Positions 1 to 9,985 of a stretch of DNA of 61,926 nt are shown here, piece by piece. Made by a program: the position numbers and the translations under genes. The notes beneath the pieces are model-generated. The model saw only the letters and a list, made by a program, of their open reading frames with translations. It was not told where the DNA came from and searched no databases. This DNA is from Jiangella rhizosphaerae (lineage in GTDB: Bacteria > Actinomycetota > Actinomycetes > Jiangellales > Jiangellaceae): assembly GCF_003579925.1 (NCBI RefSeq), contig NZ_QUAL01000094.1, positions 1 to 61,926 of the forward strand, given 5' to 3'. Numbering within the stretch: the first letter of the stretch is position 1; each line of letters begins with the position of its first letter.

Positions 1-789
1 CGCCGGAGCCTCGGTGGCCTGGGTCGCGGGAGCGGTGTCGCGGTCGCCGCGGCCACCCGGCCGGCGGCGCTCCGGACGGCCCCGGCCACCGCTGCGCTGC
101 TGCTGAGCGCGGGCCTGCGCGGCCTGCTCAGCGGCGCGCTCGGCGCGGGAGCCGCTCACGTCGCCCTTGTAGATCCACACCTTCACGCCGATGCGGCCGA
201 AGGTGGTGCGGGCCTCGTAGAAGCCGTAGTCGACGTCGGCGCGCAGCGTGTGCAGCGGGACCCGGCCCTCGCGGTAGAACTCCGAGCGGCTCATCTCGGC
301 GCCGCCCAGACGGCCCGAGCACTGGATGCGCACACCCTTGGCGCCGGCACGCATGGTGGTCTGCAGCGCCTTGCGCATCGCGCGGCGGAACGCCACGCGG
401 GCCGACAGCTGCTCGGCCACGCCCTGCGCGACCAGCTGAGCGTCGATCTCGGGCTGCTTGACCTCGAGGACGTTCATCTGGACCTGCTTGCCGGTGAGCT
501 TCTCGAGCTCGGAGCGCAGACGGTCGGCGCCCACGCCGCGGCGGCCGATGACGATGCCCGGCCGGGCGGTGTGGATGTCGACGCGCACGCGGTCGCGCGT
601 GCGCTCGATGTCGACGTGCGAGATGCCGGCGCGCTCCATGCCGTCGGTCATCAGCTTGCGGATGGCGACGTCCTCGGCGATGTAGTCGCGGTAGCGCTGA
701 CCCTGGGTCGTGCTGTCGGCGAACCACCGGCTCTTGTGATCGGTGGAAACGCCCAGCCGGAACCCGTGCGGGTTGATCTTCTGACCCAC
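1..789 (-). CDS. rpsC: 30S ribosomal protein S3 (3' end outside window)
   Basis: S3 sits at the mRNA entry channel of the 30S subunit. The frame opens with a GTG followed by Gly-Gln-Lys-Ile-Asn-Pro, the standard S3 N-terminus, and stays open for 263 codons to the window edge, so the stop is missing. The last part is a basic, Arg/Gly/Gln-rich tail, as in actinobacterial S3 proteins, which usually exceed 260 residues. The GTG overlaps the TAG stop of rplV by one base, which points to translational coupling in the S10 operon. Identity is secure; only the C-terminal end is unseen. Confidence 0.97.
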   Translation of the reverse strand, partial: MGQKINPHGFRLGVSTDHKSRWFADSTTQGQRYRDYIAEDVAIRKLMTDGMERAGISHVDIERTRDRVRVDIHTARPGIVIGRRGVGADRLRSELEKLTGKQVQMNVLEVKQPEIDAQLVAQGVAEQLSARVAFRRAMRKALQTTMRAGAKGVRIQCSGRLGGAEMSRSEFYREGRVPLHTLRADVDYGFYEARTTFGRIGVKVWIYKGDVSGSRAERAAEQAAQARAQQQRSGGRGRPERRRPGGRGDRDTAPATQATEAPA

Positions 790-1154
790 TAGCGGGCCCC
801 TCCCTTCGCTGCAGCGATCGACGCCTTGTCGTCGACGATCACCGTGATGTGACACGTCCGCTTGTTGATGCGGCTCGCGCGGCCATGGGCGCGCGGGCGG
901 AACCGCTTCATCGTCGGACCGTCGTCGACGTACGCCTGCGCGATGACCAGCGTCTCGCGCGGCGTGCCGGCGAGGTCGTCGGCGTTCGCGATGGCGCTCT
1001 CGAGCACCTTGCGCACCGGCTCGGCGGCCGCCTGCGGGGCGAACCGCAGCAGCGCCGAGGCCTCGTCCGCGTCCATCCCACGGATCAGGTCCACCACACG
1101 GCGCGCCTTCATGGGCGTGACGCGGACGAACCGCGCTTGAGCCCTGGCTTCCAT
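789..1154 (-). CDS. rplV: 50S ribosomal protein L22
   Basis: L22 lines the peptide exit tunnel of the 50S subunit. The 121-residue product has the family hallmarks near the N-terminus ([11 protein letters not shown]) and the basic beta-hairpin region that reaches into the tunnel. It lies between rpsS and rpsC in the usual S10 operon order, 30 bases after rpsS and overlapping rpsC by one base. Length and order match the family, with nothing odd. Confidence 0.98.
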   Translation of the reverse strand: MEARAQARFVRVTPMKARRVVDLIRGMDADEASALLRFAPQAAAEPVRKVLESAIANADDLAGTPRETLVIAQAYVDDGPTMKRFRPRAHGRASRINKRTCHITVIVDDKASIAAAKGGAR

Positions 1155-1184
1155 CGTTACTCCTCAGTCATTCCGTGGTGGACG

Positions 1185-1466
1185 TCACCGGCGCCGGGCG
1201 CGGCGGTCGTCCTTCTCGTGGCCCTTGAACGTGCGCGTAGGCGCGAACTCGCCGAGCTTGTGCCCGACCATCGCCTCGGTCACGAACACCGGGACGTGCT
1301 TGCGGCCATCGTGCACCGCGATGGTGTGGCCGATCATGTCCGGCACGATCATCGAGCGACGGGACCAGGTCTTGATGACGTTCTTCGTGCCCTTCTCGTT
1401 CTGAGCATCGACCTTCTTGGCCAGGTGCTCGTCGACGAAGGGGCCCTTCTTCAGGCTGCGCGGCAT
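1185..1466 (-). CDS. rpsS: 30S ribosomal protein S19
   Basis: S19 is a 30S head protein that contacts S13 and the A-site finger region. The 93-residue product begins [11 protein letters not shown] and carries the conserved His-Asp-Gly-Arg-Lys-His-Val-Pro-Val segment and a basic C-terminus, all typical. It starts at ATG 17 bases after rplB in the normal operon order and is full length. Confidence 0.98.
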   Translation of the reverse strand: MPRSLKKGPFVDEHLAKKVDAQNEKGTKNVIKTWSRRSMIVPDMIGHTIAVHDGRKHVPVFVTEAMVGHKLGEFAPTRTFKGHEKDDRRARRR

Positions 1467-1483
1467 CTGTTCCTACTCCCGAC

Positions 1484-2320
<837 letters not shown>

Positions 2321-2355
2321 TCGTCGTTACCTCAGTAGCTCGTGTCCTGGCCGGC

Positions 2356-2661
2356 TCAGCCGACCGGGCCGGAGAAGATGTCGATGCGCTGGCCCTCGGC
2401 GACCGTCACGATCGCGCGCTTGGTGTCGGGACGCTTCCCCACGCCGAAGCGGGTGCGGCGGCGCTTGCCCTGGCGGTTCTGGGTGTTGACACCGGTGACC
2501 TTGACGTTGAACACCTTCTCGACCGCGATCTTGATCTCGGTCTTGTTCGCGTCGGGGGCAACGACGAAGGTGTACTTGTTCTCGTCGAGAAGGCCGTAGC
2601 TCTTCTCGGACACGACCGGCACGATGAGGATGTCGCGCGGGTCCCTGCGGTTGACGGTCAC
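2356..2661 (-). CDS. rplW: 50S ribosomal protein L23
   Basis: L23 surrounds the exit tunnel and docks trigger factor and SRP. The 101-residue product has the family core: Pro-Val-Val-Ser-Glu-Lys-Ser near the N-terminus and the basic loop with Gly-Lys-Arg-Arg-Arg-Thr-Arg-Phe. It starts at GTG, which overlaps the rplD stop by four bases (GTGA), suggesting coupled translation. Length is normal. Confidence 0.97.
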   Translation of the reverse strand: MTVNRRDPRDILIVPVVSEKSYGLLDENKYTFVVAPDANKTEIKIAVEKVFNVKVTGVNTQNRQGKRRRTRFGVGKRPDTKRAIVTVAEGQRIDIFSGPVG

Positions 2662-3308
2662 TTGGTGCCCTCCTCAGCGGCCTGCTCCCCGCCGCCCAGG
2701 AACGCGTCGAGCGCGCCCTTGGTGAAGACGACGTCGTCGGCGCAGAGCACGTCGTAGGTGTTCAGCTGGTCGGCCACGAGCAGGTGCACCTGCGGCGCGT
2801 TGCGCAGGCTCTTCACCGTGACCTCGTCACCGCGCTCCACCACGACCAGCACGCTGCGGCGATCGGTCAGGTTCTGCAGTGTCTTCAAGGCGGCCTTGGT
2901 GCTCGGGGTGTCGCCGTCGACGAAGCCGGTGACCACGTGCACGCGGCCGTGGGTCGCCCGGTCGGACAGCGCACCGCGCAGCGCGGCGGCCTTCATCTTC
3001 TTCGGCGTCCGCTGCGAGTAGTCGCGCGGCTGCGGGCCGTGAACGATGCCGCCACCGGTGAACTGCGGCGCGCGGATCGAGCCCTGACGGGCCCGGCCGG
3101 TGCCCTTCTGGCGGTACGGCTTCGAGCCGCCGCCGGAGACGTCGGCGCGCGTCTTGGTGGCGTGCGTGCCCTGGCGGGCCGCGGCCAGCTGGGCCACCAC
3201 GACCTGGTGGATCAGCGGGACGTTGACCTGGACCTCGAAGATCGAGGCGGGGAGCTCGACGGTGCCGGACTTCTTGCCGGCGGCGTCGAGGACCGTCACG
3301 GTGCTCAC
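2658..3308 (-). CDS. rplD: 50S ribosomal protein L4
   Basis: L4 has a globular domain on the 50S surface and a long loop that narrows the exit tunnel; in E. coli it also represses the S10 operon. The 216-residue product shows the characteristic loop with [13 protein letters not shown] and a short acidic C-terminus. The GTG start overlaps the rplC stop by four bases, and its own stop overlaps rplW. Whether actinobacterial L4 regulates its operon is not shown by this sequence. Confidence 0.98.
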   Translation of the reverse strand: MSTVTVLDAAGKKSGTVELPASIFEVQVNVPLIHQVVVAQLAAARQGTHATKTRADVSGGGSKPYRQKGTGRARQGSIRAPQFTGGGIVHGPQPRDYSQRTPKKMKAAALRGALSDRATHGRVHVVTGFVDGDTPSTKAALKTLQNLTDRRSVLVVVERGDEVTVKSLRNAPQVHLLVADQLNTYDVLCADDVVFTKGALDAFLGGGEQAAEEGTK

Positions 3309-3979
3309 TTGGTCGCTCCCTTCGCGGCCGTGCGGACGAAGACGAGGCCGCCGTTGGGGCCGGGAACCGAGCCCTTGAGGAGCAGCAGCCCCTTCTCGGC
3401 GTCGATGGCCTGGACCGCGATGTTCTGGGTCGTCAGGCGCTCGCCGCCCATGCGGCCGGCCATGCGCATGCCCTTGAAGACGCGACCCGGGGTGGCGCAG
3501 CCGCCGATGGAGCCCGGCGAGCGGTGCTTGCGCTGCACACCGTGCGAGGCGCGCAGACCGCCGAAGCCGTGGCGCTTCATGACACCGGCGAAGCCCTTGC
3601 CCTTGGTGGTGCCCGTGACGTCGACCTCCTGGCCGGCCTCGAACACCTCGACCGTGACCTCCTGGCCGAGCGTGTACTCGGAGGCGTCAGCGGTGCGCAG
3701 CTCGGCGACGTGCCGGCGCGGCGTGACGCCGGCCTTGTCGAAGTGGCCCTGGGCGGGCTTGGTGACCCTGCGCGGGTTCGGCGCGCCGAAGCCGAGCTGG
3801 ACCGCGTCGTAGCCGTCCTTCTCGGGCGTGCGGACCTGCGTGACGACGCACGGCCCGGCCTTGATCACGGTGACCGGCACGATGCGGTTGTTCTCGTCCC
3901 ACACCTGGGTCATGCCGAGCTTCTCGCCCAGCAGGCCCTTGCGCACCGTGGTCGCGGCCTCGGAAGACTGAATACTCAT
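3305..3979 (-). CDS. rplC: 50S ribosomal protein L3
   Basis: L3 is an early assembly protein near the peptidyl transferase centre. I place the start at the ATG at 3979 (Met-Ser-Ile-Gln-Ser-Ser), giving 224 residues. The frame stays open 75 codons further upstream, but that part overlaps rpsJ and is composition-driven. The family signature is present: [11 protein letters not shown] near residue 14, then [12 protein letters not shown] and Gly-Ser-Ile-Gly. It lies 13 bases after rpsJ and overlaps rplD by four. Confidence 0.98.
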   Translation of the reverse strand: MSIQSSEAATTVRKGLLGEKLGMTQVWDENNRIVPVTVIKAGPCVVTQVRTPEKDGYDAVQLGFGAPNPRRVTKPAQGHFDKAGVTPRRHVAELRTADASEYTLGQEVTVEVFEAGQEVDVTGTTKGKGFAGVMKRHGFGGLRASHGVQRKHRSPGSIGGCATPGRVFKGMRMAGRMGGERLTTQNIAVQAIDAEKGLLLLKGSVPGPNGGLVFVRTAAKGATK

Positions 3980-3992
3980 CGTCGGCGGTCCC

Positions 3993-4301
3993 TCAGAGCT
4001 TGATCTCGATGTCGACGCCGGCCGGCAGGTCGAGACGCATGAGCGAGTCGACCGTCTTCGGCGTCGGGTCGATGATGTCGATGAGCCGCTTGTGCGTACG
4101 CATCTCGAAGTGCTCGCGGCTGTCCTTGTACTTGTGCGGCGACCGGATGACGCAGTACACGTTCTTCTCGGTAGGCAGCGGCACCGGGCCCGCGACCTGC
4201 GCACCCGTGCGCGTCACCGTGTCGACGATCTTCCGCGCCGACGTGTCGATGACCTCGTGGTCATAGGCCTTGAGCCGGATGCGGATCTTCTGTCCCGCCA
4301 T
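3993..4301 (-). CDS. rpsJ: 30S ribosomal protein S10
   Basis: S10 is a 30S head protein and, bound to NusB, a transcription antitermination factor. This first gene of the S10 operon encodes 102 residues, starts at ATG and reads [12 protein letters not shown]. The Pro-Leu-Pro-Thr-Glu and Arg-Ser-Pro-His segments of the 16S-binding loop are present. Transcription probably starts near 4566 from the promoter at 4573-4602, which leaves a leader of about 265 bases that contains the element at 4372-4395. Confidence 0.98.
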   Translation of the reverse strand: MAGQKIRIRLKAYDHEVIDTSARKIVDTVTRTGAQVAGPVPLPTEKNVYCVIRSPHKYKDSREHFEMRTHKRLIDIIDPTPKTVDSLMRLDLPAGVDIEIKL

Positions 4302-4371
4302 GGCTGCTTGTCGTCCTCACTCTTCGTACTGCTAAGACCCGATCTGAACCAACACTGAGCTGCTGCTCCGC

Positions 4372-4395
4372 CGACCCCCGCGGTCGGGCGTGTCG
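4372..4395 (-). promoter_or_regulatory. leader element shared by rpsJ and rpsL operons
   Basis: These 24 bases, 70 upstream of the rpsJ start, are identical to 9075-9098 in the rpsL leader. On the transcript strand they contain CGACC and GGTCG arms that can pair around a C/G-rich loop. A diverged version lies before tuf (5881-5906). Function is unknown. Possible roles are a structured r-protein leader, a transcription-pausing or processing signal, or part of a protein binding site. Confidence 0.6.
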
Positions 4396-4572
4396 CGCCG
4401 GGCGGCACACACATGCCGCGGCCAACACGCTGGTCATCGGGGTTTGACGGCCGGCCCGGCCACGCCATGACGGCGCAGTGCCAGCCCCATCGGAGTTCTT
4501 CGTCATCGGGCCCGGTGTGCCACCGTTCCCCGCGCACAGCGCTGACGTCGCCCTCCGCCGAGCAACCTGAAC

Positions 4573-4602
4573 AGTATGCCAGATCAGATTGGCTGAGACC
4601 AA
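4573..4602 (-). promoter_or_regulatory. predicted sigma-70-type promoter of the S10 operon
   Basis: Read on the minus strand there is a -35 box TTGGTC (4597-4602), an 18-base spacer and a -10 box CATACT (4573-4578). It is the best match between the tuf terminator and rpsJ. Initiation would fall near 4566. This is a pattern call and no start site has been mapped. Confidence 0.55.
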
Positions 4603-4610
4603 TCGCGGTA

Positions 4611-4639
4611 CGAGGGGCGGCCGAGACGGCCGCCCCTCG
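4611..4639 (-). terminator. stem-loop terminator after tuf
   Basis: A perfect 12-bp GC-rich stem (4611-4622 with 4628-4639) closes a 5-base loop and begins 11 bases after the tuf stop. No clear U-run follows, which is usual in high-GC actinobacteria. It separates the str operon from the S10 promoter. Confidence 0.8.
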
Positions 4640-4649
4640 CGGTGTCGAA

Positions 4650-5846
4650 CTACTTGAGGATCTTGGTGACGTTGCCGGCACCGACGGTCCGGCCACCCTC
4701 GCGGATGGCGAACTTCAGACCCTCCTCCATGGCCACCGGCTGGATCAGCTCGACGGTCATGGAGGTGTTGTCGCCCGGCATGACCATCTCGGTGCCCTCG
4801 GGCAGCGTGACGACGCCGGTGACGTCCGTGGTCCGGAAGTAGAACTGCGGACGGTAGTTGTTGAAGAACGGCGTGTGCCGGCCACCCTCGTCCTTGGACA
4901 GGATGTAGACCTGCGCCTCGAAGTCGGTGTGCGGCGTGTTGCTGCCGGGCTTCACCGCGACCATGCCGCGCTCGACGTCCTCGCGCTTGGTACCACGCAG
5001 GAGCAGACCGACGTTCTCACCCGCACGCGCCTCGTCGAGGGTCTTGCGGAACATCTCGACGGCGGTGACGGTGGTCTTCTGTGCCGGGCCGGGACGGATG
5101 CCGACGAGCTCGACCTCCTCGTTGGCCTTCAGCACACCGCGCTCGACGCGGCCGGTGACGACCGTGCCACGACCGGTGATGGTGAAGACGTCCTCGATCG
5201 GCATCAGGAACGGCTTGTCGGTCTCGCGCACCGGGTCGGGCACGTTCTCGTCGACGGCCTCCATGAGGTCCTCGACGGTCTTGACCCACTCCGGGTCGCC
5301 CTCGAGCGCCTTCAGCGCCGACACCTTGATGACCGGGACGTCGTCGCCCGGGAACTCGTACTCGGAGAGCAGCTCCCGCACCTCGAGCTCGACGAGCTCC
5401 AGGATCTCCTCGTCGTCGACCATGTCGGCCTTGTTCAGCGCGACCAGGATGTACGGCACGCCGACCTGACGGGCCAGCAGCACGTGCTCCTTGGTCTGCG
5501 GCATCGGGCCGTCGGTGGCGGCGACCACGAGGATCGCACCGTCCATCTGCGCCGCGCCGGTGATCATGTTCTTGATGTAGTCGGCGTGGCCCGGAGCGTC
5601 GACGTGCGCGTAGTGACGCTTCTCGGTCTGGTACTCGACGTGCGCGATGTTGATCGTGATACCGCGCTGCTTCTCCTCCGGGGCCTTGTCGATGTCCTCG
5701 AAGGCGAAGGTCTCGTTCAGATCCGGGTACTTGTCGTGCAGCACCTTGGTGATGGCCGCCGTGAGCGTGGTCTTGCCGTGGTCGACGTGACCGATGGTGC
5801 CGATGTTGACGTGCGGCTTGGTCCGCTCGAACTTCGCCTTAGCCAC
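4650..5846 (-). CDS. tuf: translation elongation factor Tu
   Basis: EF-Tu carries aminoacyl-tRNA to the ribosomal A site as a GTP complex. The 398-residue product is full length. It has the P-loop Gly-His-Val-Asp-His-Gly-Lys-Thr (residues 19-26), the switch I Arg-Gly-Ile-Thr-Ile, Asp-Ala-Pro-Gly-His, Asn-Lys-Ala-Asp and the Ser-Ala-Leu-Lys-Ala motif, followed by beta-barrel domains 2 and 3. Ala replaces the Cys found in the E. coli Asp-Cys-Pro-Gly motif, as is normal in actinobacteria. The start is GTG with an AGGAGG site close upstream. It lies 120 bases after fusA; that gap holds a degenerate copy of the r-protein leader element, so tuf may also have its own promoter. Confidence 0.99.
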   Translation of the reverse strand: MAKAKFERTKPHVNIGTIGHVDHGKTTLTAAITKVLHDKYPDLNETFAFEDIDKAPEEKQRGITINIAHVEYQTEKRHYAHVDAPGHADYIKNMITGAAQMDGAILVVAATDGPMPQTKEHVLLARQVGVPYILVALNKADMVDDEEILELVELEVRELLSEYEFPGDDVPVIKVSALKALEGDPEWVKTVEDLMEAVDENVPDPVRETDKPFLMPIEDVFTITGRGTVVTGRVERGVLKANEEVELVGIRPGPAQKTTVTAVEMFRKTLDEARAGENVGLLLRGTKREDVERGMVAVKPGSNTPHTDFEAQVYILSKDEGGRHTPFFNNYRPQFYFRTTDVTGVVTLPEGTEMVMPGDNTSMTVELIQPVAMEEGLKFAIREGGRTVGAGNVTKILK

Positions 5847-5880
5847 TGTGGGGTCCTCCTGTTGGGACTTCGTACGTTGC

Positions 5881-5906
5881 CGATCCCCCGCGGTGCGGTG
5901 TGTTCG
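5881..5906 (-). promoter_or_regulatory. degenerate r-protein leader element before tuf
   Basis: On the minus strand this segment reads close to the 24-base element shared by the rpsJ and rpsL leaders, including the central ACCGCGGGGG core, with an extra base and a few substitutions. It lies 35 bases upstream of the tuf start. The resemblance is seen directly; the functional link is inferred. Confidence 0.4.
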
Positions 5907-5966
5907 GCTGTGTGTTTCTCGGTCGGGATTGCTCGTCGTGCAGGCCGGGCAGAAGCCCCGGAGAGA

Positions 5967-8072
5967 TTACTCTCCCCGGACCTTCTTGATGATCTCTTCC
6001 GCGACATTCCGGGGAACCTCGGCGTAAGAGTTGAACTGCATCGAATAACTTGCCCGGCCCTGGGTCTTGCTGCGGAGGTCACCGACGTAGCCGAACATCT
6101 CCGACAGCGGGACCAGCGCCTTGACGATGCGCTGGCCGGCACGCTCCTCCATGGCCTGGATCTGACCACGGCGGGAGTTGAGGTCGCCGATGACGTCGCC
6201 CATGTACTCCTCGGGCGTGGACACCTCGACCTCGAACATCGGCTCGAGCAGCACCGGGTCGGCGCGCCGAGCAGCTTCCTTGAACGCCATGGAACCGGCG
6301 ATCTTGAAGGCCAGCTCCGAGGAGTCGACCTCGTGGTACGCACCGTCCTGCAGCGTCACCTTCACGTCGACCAGCGGGAAGCCGGCGACGACACCGAACT
6401 CCATGGCCTCCTGCACACCCTCGTCGACGGCGGGGATGTACTCGCGCGGGATGCGGCCACCGGTGACGGCGTTGACGAACTCGTAGCCGCCGTCGCCCTC
6501 GCCGCCCGTCGGCTCGATGTCGATGATGACGCGGCCGAACTGACCGGAGCCACCGGTCTGCTTCTTGTGCGTGTACTCGACCTTCTCGACCTTGCGGCGG
6601 ATGGTCTCGCGGTAGGCGACCTGCGGCTTACCGACGTTGGCCTCGACCTTGAACTCCCGCTTCATGCGGTCGACCAGCACCTCGAGGTGCAGCTCGCCCA
6701 TGCCGGAGATGACCGTCTGGCCGGTCTCCTCGTCGGTGCGGACCTGGAAGGTCGGGTCCTCCTCGGCGAGGCGCTGGATGGCGGTGCCCAGCTTCTCCTG
6801 GTCGCTCTTGGTCTTCGGCTCGATGGCGACGTGGATGACCGGAGCCGGGAACTTCATCGACTCCAGGATGACCGGCTGGCTCGCGTCGGACAGGGTGTCG
6901 CCCGTCGTGGTGTTCTTCAGACCCATGACGGCGACGATCTGGCCGGCGCTGGCCTTGTCGATCTCCTCACGCTTGTTCGCGTGCATCCGGTAGATCTTGC
7001 CGATGCGCTCCTTGTTGCCCTTGGTGCTGTTGAGCACCTGGGTGCCGGCGGTCAGCGTGCCCGAGTAGACCCGGACGAACGTGAGCTTGCCGAGGTGCGG
7101 GTCGGCCATGATCTTGAACGCCAGCGAGGAGAGCGGGGCGTCCTCGTCGGGCTCGCGCGCGATGACCTTCTCCTCGTCGTCGACCGCGTGACCCTCGACG
7201 GCGCCGATGTCCAGCGGCGACGGCAGGTAGCGCACGACGGCGTCGAGCATGGGCTGCACGCCCTTGTTCTTGAACGCCGAGCCGGTGAGCACCGGGGTGA
7301 TGTTGCCGGCGATGGTGGCGCGCCGGATGGCGGCGATGAGCTCGTCGCGGTCGGGCTCCTGACCCTCGAGGTAGAGCTCCATCATCGCCTCGTCGTTCTC
7401 GGCGATGGTCTCGAGCAGGCGGTCGCGCCACTCCTGGGCGGCCTCGGTGTGGGTGTCGGGGATGTCGACGGTGTCGTACATCTCGCCCAGCGGGGTCTCG
7501 GCCGACCAGAGCAGGGCCTTCATGTCGACGAGGTCGACGAGGCCGCGGAAGTCGGACTCGGCGCCGATCGGGAGCTGCAGGACCAGCGGGGTGGCCTTGA
7601 GCCGCGTCACGATCATGTCGACGCAGCGGTGGAACTCAGCACCCGTGCGGTCGAGCTTGTTGATGAAGCAGATCCGCGGGACACCGTACTTGTTGGCCTG
7701 GTGCCAGACGGTCTCCGACTGCGGCTCGACGCCCGCGACGCCGTCGAACACGGCGACCGCACCGTCCAGGACGCGCAGGGACCGCTCGACCTCGACGGTG
7801 AAGTCGACGTGGCCGGGCGTGTCGATGATGTTGATGGTGTGGTCGTCCCACTCACAGGTGGTCGCGGCCGAGGTGATCGTGATGCCGCGTTCCTGCTCCT
7901 GCTCCATCCAGTCCATGGTGGCTGCGCCATCGTGGACCTCACCGATCTTGTAGTTGATGCCGGTGTAGTACAGGATCCGCTCGGTCGTGGTCGTCTTGCC
8001 GGCGTCGATGTGGGCCATGATGCCGATGTTGCGGACCTTGGCCAGATCGAGCTTGCGGAGGTCGGTCGCCAT
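5967..8072 (-). CDS. fusA: translation elongation factor G
   Basis: EF-G is the GTPase that drives translocation and, with RRF, ribosome recycling. The 701-residue product has the P-loop Ala-His-Ile-Asp-Ala-Gly-Lys-Thr (20-27), Arg-Gly-Ile-Thr-Ile in switch I, Asp-Thr-Pro-Gly-His and Asn-Lys-Leu-Asp, followed by domains II-V ending [11 protein letters not shown]. The ATG lies 51 bases downstream of rpsG, so it is expected to be cotranscribed from the rpsL promoter. Length is typical for the canonical translocase. Confidence 0.99.
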   Translation of the reverse strand: MATDLRKLDLAKVRNIGIMAHIDAGKTTTTERILYYTGINYKIGEVHDGAATMDWMEQEQERGITITSAATTCEWDDHTINIIDTPGHVDFTVEVERSLRVLDGAVAVFDGVAGVEPQSETVWHQANKYGVPRICFINKLDRTGAEFHRCVDMIVTRLKATPLVLQLPIGAESDFRGLVDLVDMKALLWSAETPLGEMYDTVDIPDTHTEAAQEWRDRLLETIAENDEAMMELYLEGQEPDRDELIAAIRRATIAGNITPVLTGSAFKNKGVQPMLDAVVRYLPSPLDIGAVEGHAVDDEEKVIAREPDEDAPLSSLAFKIMADPHLGKLTFVRVYSGTLTAGTQVLNSTKGNKERIGKIYRMHANKREEIDKASAGQIVAVMGLKNTTTGDTLSDASQPVILESMKFPAPVIHVAIEPKTKSDQEKLGTAIQRLAEEDPTFQVRTDEETGQTVISGMGELHLEVLVDRMKREFKVEANVGKPQVAYRETIRRKVEKVEYTHKKQTGGSGQFGRVIIDIEPTGGEGDGGYEFVNAVTGGRIPREYIPAVDEGVQEAMEFGVVAGFPLVDVKVTLQDGAYHEVDSSELAFKIAGSMAFKEAARRADPVLLEPMFEVEVSTPEEYMGDVIGDLNSRRGQIQAMEERAGQRIVKALVPLSEMFGYVGDLRSKTQGRASYSMQFNSYAEVPRNVAEEIIKKVRGE

Positions 8073-8123
8073 GTGCGTGCGTTCGCTTCCTTATATGCGG
8101 TCTCGTCGACTCGGCGCCAGCGA

Positions 8124-8594
8124 CTACCAGCGGTAGTGCGCGAAGGCCTTGTTCGACTCGGCCATCTTGTGGGTGTCCTCGCGCCGCTTCACGCTGGCAC
8201 CGAGGCCGTTGGAGGCGTCGAGGATCTCGTTCATCAGACGCTCCGTCATGGTCTTCTCACGACGGGCGCGGGAGTAGCTGACCAGCCAGCGCAGGGCCAG
8301 CGTGGTGCTGCGGCCGGCGCGCACCTCGATGGGCACCTGGTAGGTCGCGCCGCCGACGCGGCGGCTGCGGACCTCGAGGGTCGGCTTGACGTTGTCGAGC
8401 GCGCGCTTCAGCGTGACGACGGGGTCGGTGCCGGTCTTCTCGCGGCAGCCCTCGAGGGCGCCGTGCACGATGCCCTCGGCGATCGACTTCTTGCCGTCGA
8501 TGAGCACCTTGTTGACCAGCTGGGTGACCAGCGGCGACCCGTACACCGGGTCGACGACGACCGGCCGCTTCGGGGCAGGACCCTTGCGGGGCAT
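8124..8594 (-). CDS. rpsG: 30S ribosomal protein S7
   Basis: S7 nucleates assembly of the 30S head and touches the E-site tRNA. The 156-residue product begins Pro-Arg-Lys-Gly-Pro-Ala-Pro-Lys-Arg and ends Tyr-Arg-Trp, the standard ends for actinobacteria. The ATG overlaps the rpsL stop by one base (TGATG), so ribosomes finishing rpsL can restart here. The frame continues upstream through rpsL, but that portion is not S7. Confidence 0.98.
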   Translation of the reverse strand: MPRKGPAPKRPVVVDPVYGSPLVTQLVNKVLIDGKKSIAEGIVHGALEGCREKTGTDPVVTLKRALDNVKPTLEVRSRRVGGATYQVPIEVRAGRSTTLALRWLVSYSRARREKTMTERLMNEILDASNGLGASVKRREDTHKMAESNKAFAHYRW

Positions 8595-8968
8595 CAGCTC
8601 TTCTCCTTCTTCGCGCCGTAGCGGCTGCGCGCCTGCTTGCGGTTCTTGACGCCCTGGGTGTCGAGCGAACCGCGGATGATCTTGTACCGGACACCCGGGA
8701 GGTCCTTCACCCGGCCGCCGCGCACGAGCACCATCGAGTGCTCCTGCAGGTTGTGGCCGACACCGGGGATGTACGCGGTGACCTCGATCTGGCTGGTCAG
8801 CTTGACACGGGCAACCTTGCGCAGAGCCGAGTTCGGCTTCTTCGGCGTGGTGGTGTACACGCGCGTGCACACGCCGCGACGCTGCGGGCTGCCCTTGAGC
8901 GCCGGGGTCTTGTTCTTGGCGACCTTGTCCTGGCGGCCCTTGCGGACCAACTGCTGGATCGTAGGCAC
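8594..8968 (-). CDS. rpsL: 30S ribosomal protein S12
   Basis: S12 sits at the decoding centre and controls accuracy. I chose the GTG at 8968, which gives the usual 124 residues beginning [10 protein letters not shown] and has a GGAG a few bases upstream; the frame extends 20 codons further but is not S12-like. The two classical streptomycin-resistance positions carry the wild-type Lys43 and Lys88, so S12-based resistance is not predicted. It is the first gene of the str operon, with a leader of roughly 245 bases. Confidence 0.98.
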   Translation of the reverse strand: MPTIQQLVRKGRQDKVAKNKTPALKGSPQRRGVCTRVYTTTPKKPNSALRKVARVKLTSQIEVTAYIPGVGHNLQEHSMVLVRGGRVKDLPGVRYKIIRGSLDTQGVKNRKQARSRYGAKKEKS

Positions 8969-9074
8969 TACGTCTCCGTGTCCTCTGCTCGTCGAACTGC
9001 CTCGACTGGTCTGGTTTCCGGGGATCACACCGTTCGTTCGCCTGGCCTCTGCGCAGGTGGCGGGTGCCTTTCGG

Positions 9075-9098
9075 CGACCCCCGCGGTCGGGCGTGTCG
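9075..9098 (-). promoter_or_regulatory. leader element identical to the one before rpsJ
   Basis: These 24 bases match 4372-4395 exactly and in the same orientation relative to the downstream gene. They lie 107 bases upstream of the rpsL start and downstream of the predicted promoter, so they are transcribed. CGACC/GGTCG arms can form a short hairpin in the RNA. The bases on both sides differ between the two leaders, so the identity is confined to the element. Confidence 0.6.
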
Positions 9099-9220
9099 GC
9101 CCGGTCCCACGCCGCACGATCAGGCTCCCGATCGATGTGGTCGGTTGATCTGTCCGGTATGCGCCGACCTCTGAAGCCGGGCGCGCCGGATTGCCCGGAG
9201 CAGTCCAGGCACGAAGACTG

Positions 9221-9250
9221 AGGTTACCCGGTCGAGGGTACCCAGGTCAA
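9221..9250 (-). promoter_or_regulatory. predicted promoter of the str operon
   Basis: On the minus strand there is a -35 box TTGACC (9245-9250), an 18-base spacer and a -10 box TAACCT (9221-9226). Both hexamers are close to the housekeeping consensus. The expected start site is near 9213, about 245 bases before rpsL. Confidence 0.65.
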
Positions 9251-9404
9251 AGTGATGCCGCAGCTCGACGGGAAGACGTTGTCTGACGATAACGCACAGG
9301 TCTCGTCCCCGTCACGACCCCACGCCGGAGGCCGGTGATCGGCTGACGAACCAGCGGGGCTGTGTGGCCGACGCGGCCTCGCCGAGTTCACGTGGGCTGG
9401 GGCT

Positions 9405-9538
9405 CCCCGTCCCCCTGCTGCCCATTCTCTTGCCGCGAACCCGCGCCTCAAGTCCGCCAGGGAGTCGCTTTCGCGACGAGGGGCGGACTTGACCCGCGGC
9501 TCCGCGGCCAAGAACGGGCAGCTATCAGGGGGACGGGG
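9405..9538. repeat. palindromic element, copy 1
   Basis: A 134-bp segment has perfect 13-base terminal inverted repeats (CCCCGTCCCCCTG) and an internal 11-bp inverted repeat (9448-9458 with 9482-9492). Its right 28 bases are the exact reverse complement of the first 28 bases of the element at 9791-9939. The structure resembles a MITE or a large REP-type palindrome. No coding capacity is evident. Confidence 0.75.
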
Positions 9539-9624
9539 AGGATCTGGGCACGCCTCACGCTTGTCGTGCCCGTTTCGCGTGCTTTGTCGGACTGCGGGCC
9601 GCGATGATCATCGACGATCGCCGA

Positions 9625-9690
9625 CATCACGAGGATTTCGTGAGCTTCACCATGACTGTAGGGGTGTTGACGCTGGGGTAATCCTCGTGA
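9625..9690. repeat. dispersed palindromic repeat, divergent copy A
   Basis: 66 bp end in perfect 12-base inverted repeats (ATCACGAGGATT at 9625-9636 and its complement at 9679-9690). Read on the minus strand, the first half matches the family seen at 20745-20820, 50876-50952 and 51639-51716. The second half differs from them and is replaced by a mirror of the first end. It lies midway between the two larger palindromic elements. Confidence 0.6.
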
Positions 9691-9790
9691 TGCCCCCCGG
9701 AGCACGGTGAAATCTCACCAGGCGGACGCTCAACGACACCAACGCCACACCGAAATGGGGCCAACGACGCGGGAGACGTCGCCGCTCTTC

Positions 9791-9939
9791 CCCCGTCCCC
9801 CTGATAGCTGCCCGTTCTGAGCCGCGTGCGCGCGGGTCAAGTCCAAGGCCCCCACCCACAGCCAAAGAGCACACAGTCAGAGGCCGCGGACTTGAGGCGC
9901 GCGCCCGCGGCCAAGACAATCGGGCAGCAGGGGGACGGG
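9791..9939. repeat. palindromic element, copy 2 (inverted)
   Basis: A 149-bp relative of 9405-9538 in opposite orientation. It starts CCCCGTCCCCCTG and ends in the complement of nearly the same sequence. Internal GGTCAAGTCC and GGACTTGAGG segments correspond to the inner arms of copy 1. The two copies and the repeat between them form a nested palindrome over about 535 bp. Confidence 0.75.
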
Positions 9940-9985
9940 CCCAACCCCGAAACGACCGGCCAACGCAGCAACAACGGGCCAGCGA

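Noticed and set aside
4413..8621. A plus-strand open frame of about 1400 codons opposite tuf, fusA and rpsG
   Set aside because: It is antisense to three certain genes. Long antisense frames are expected in very GC-rich coding DNA, and its translation shows Leu/Val/Asp/Arg-rich low-complexity composition with no domain.
8594..8968. Streptomycin resistance through S12
   Set aside because: Lys43 and Lys88 are both wild type.
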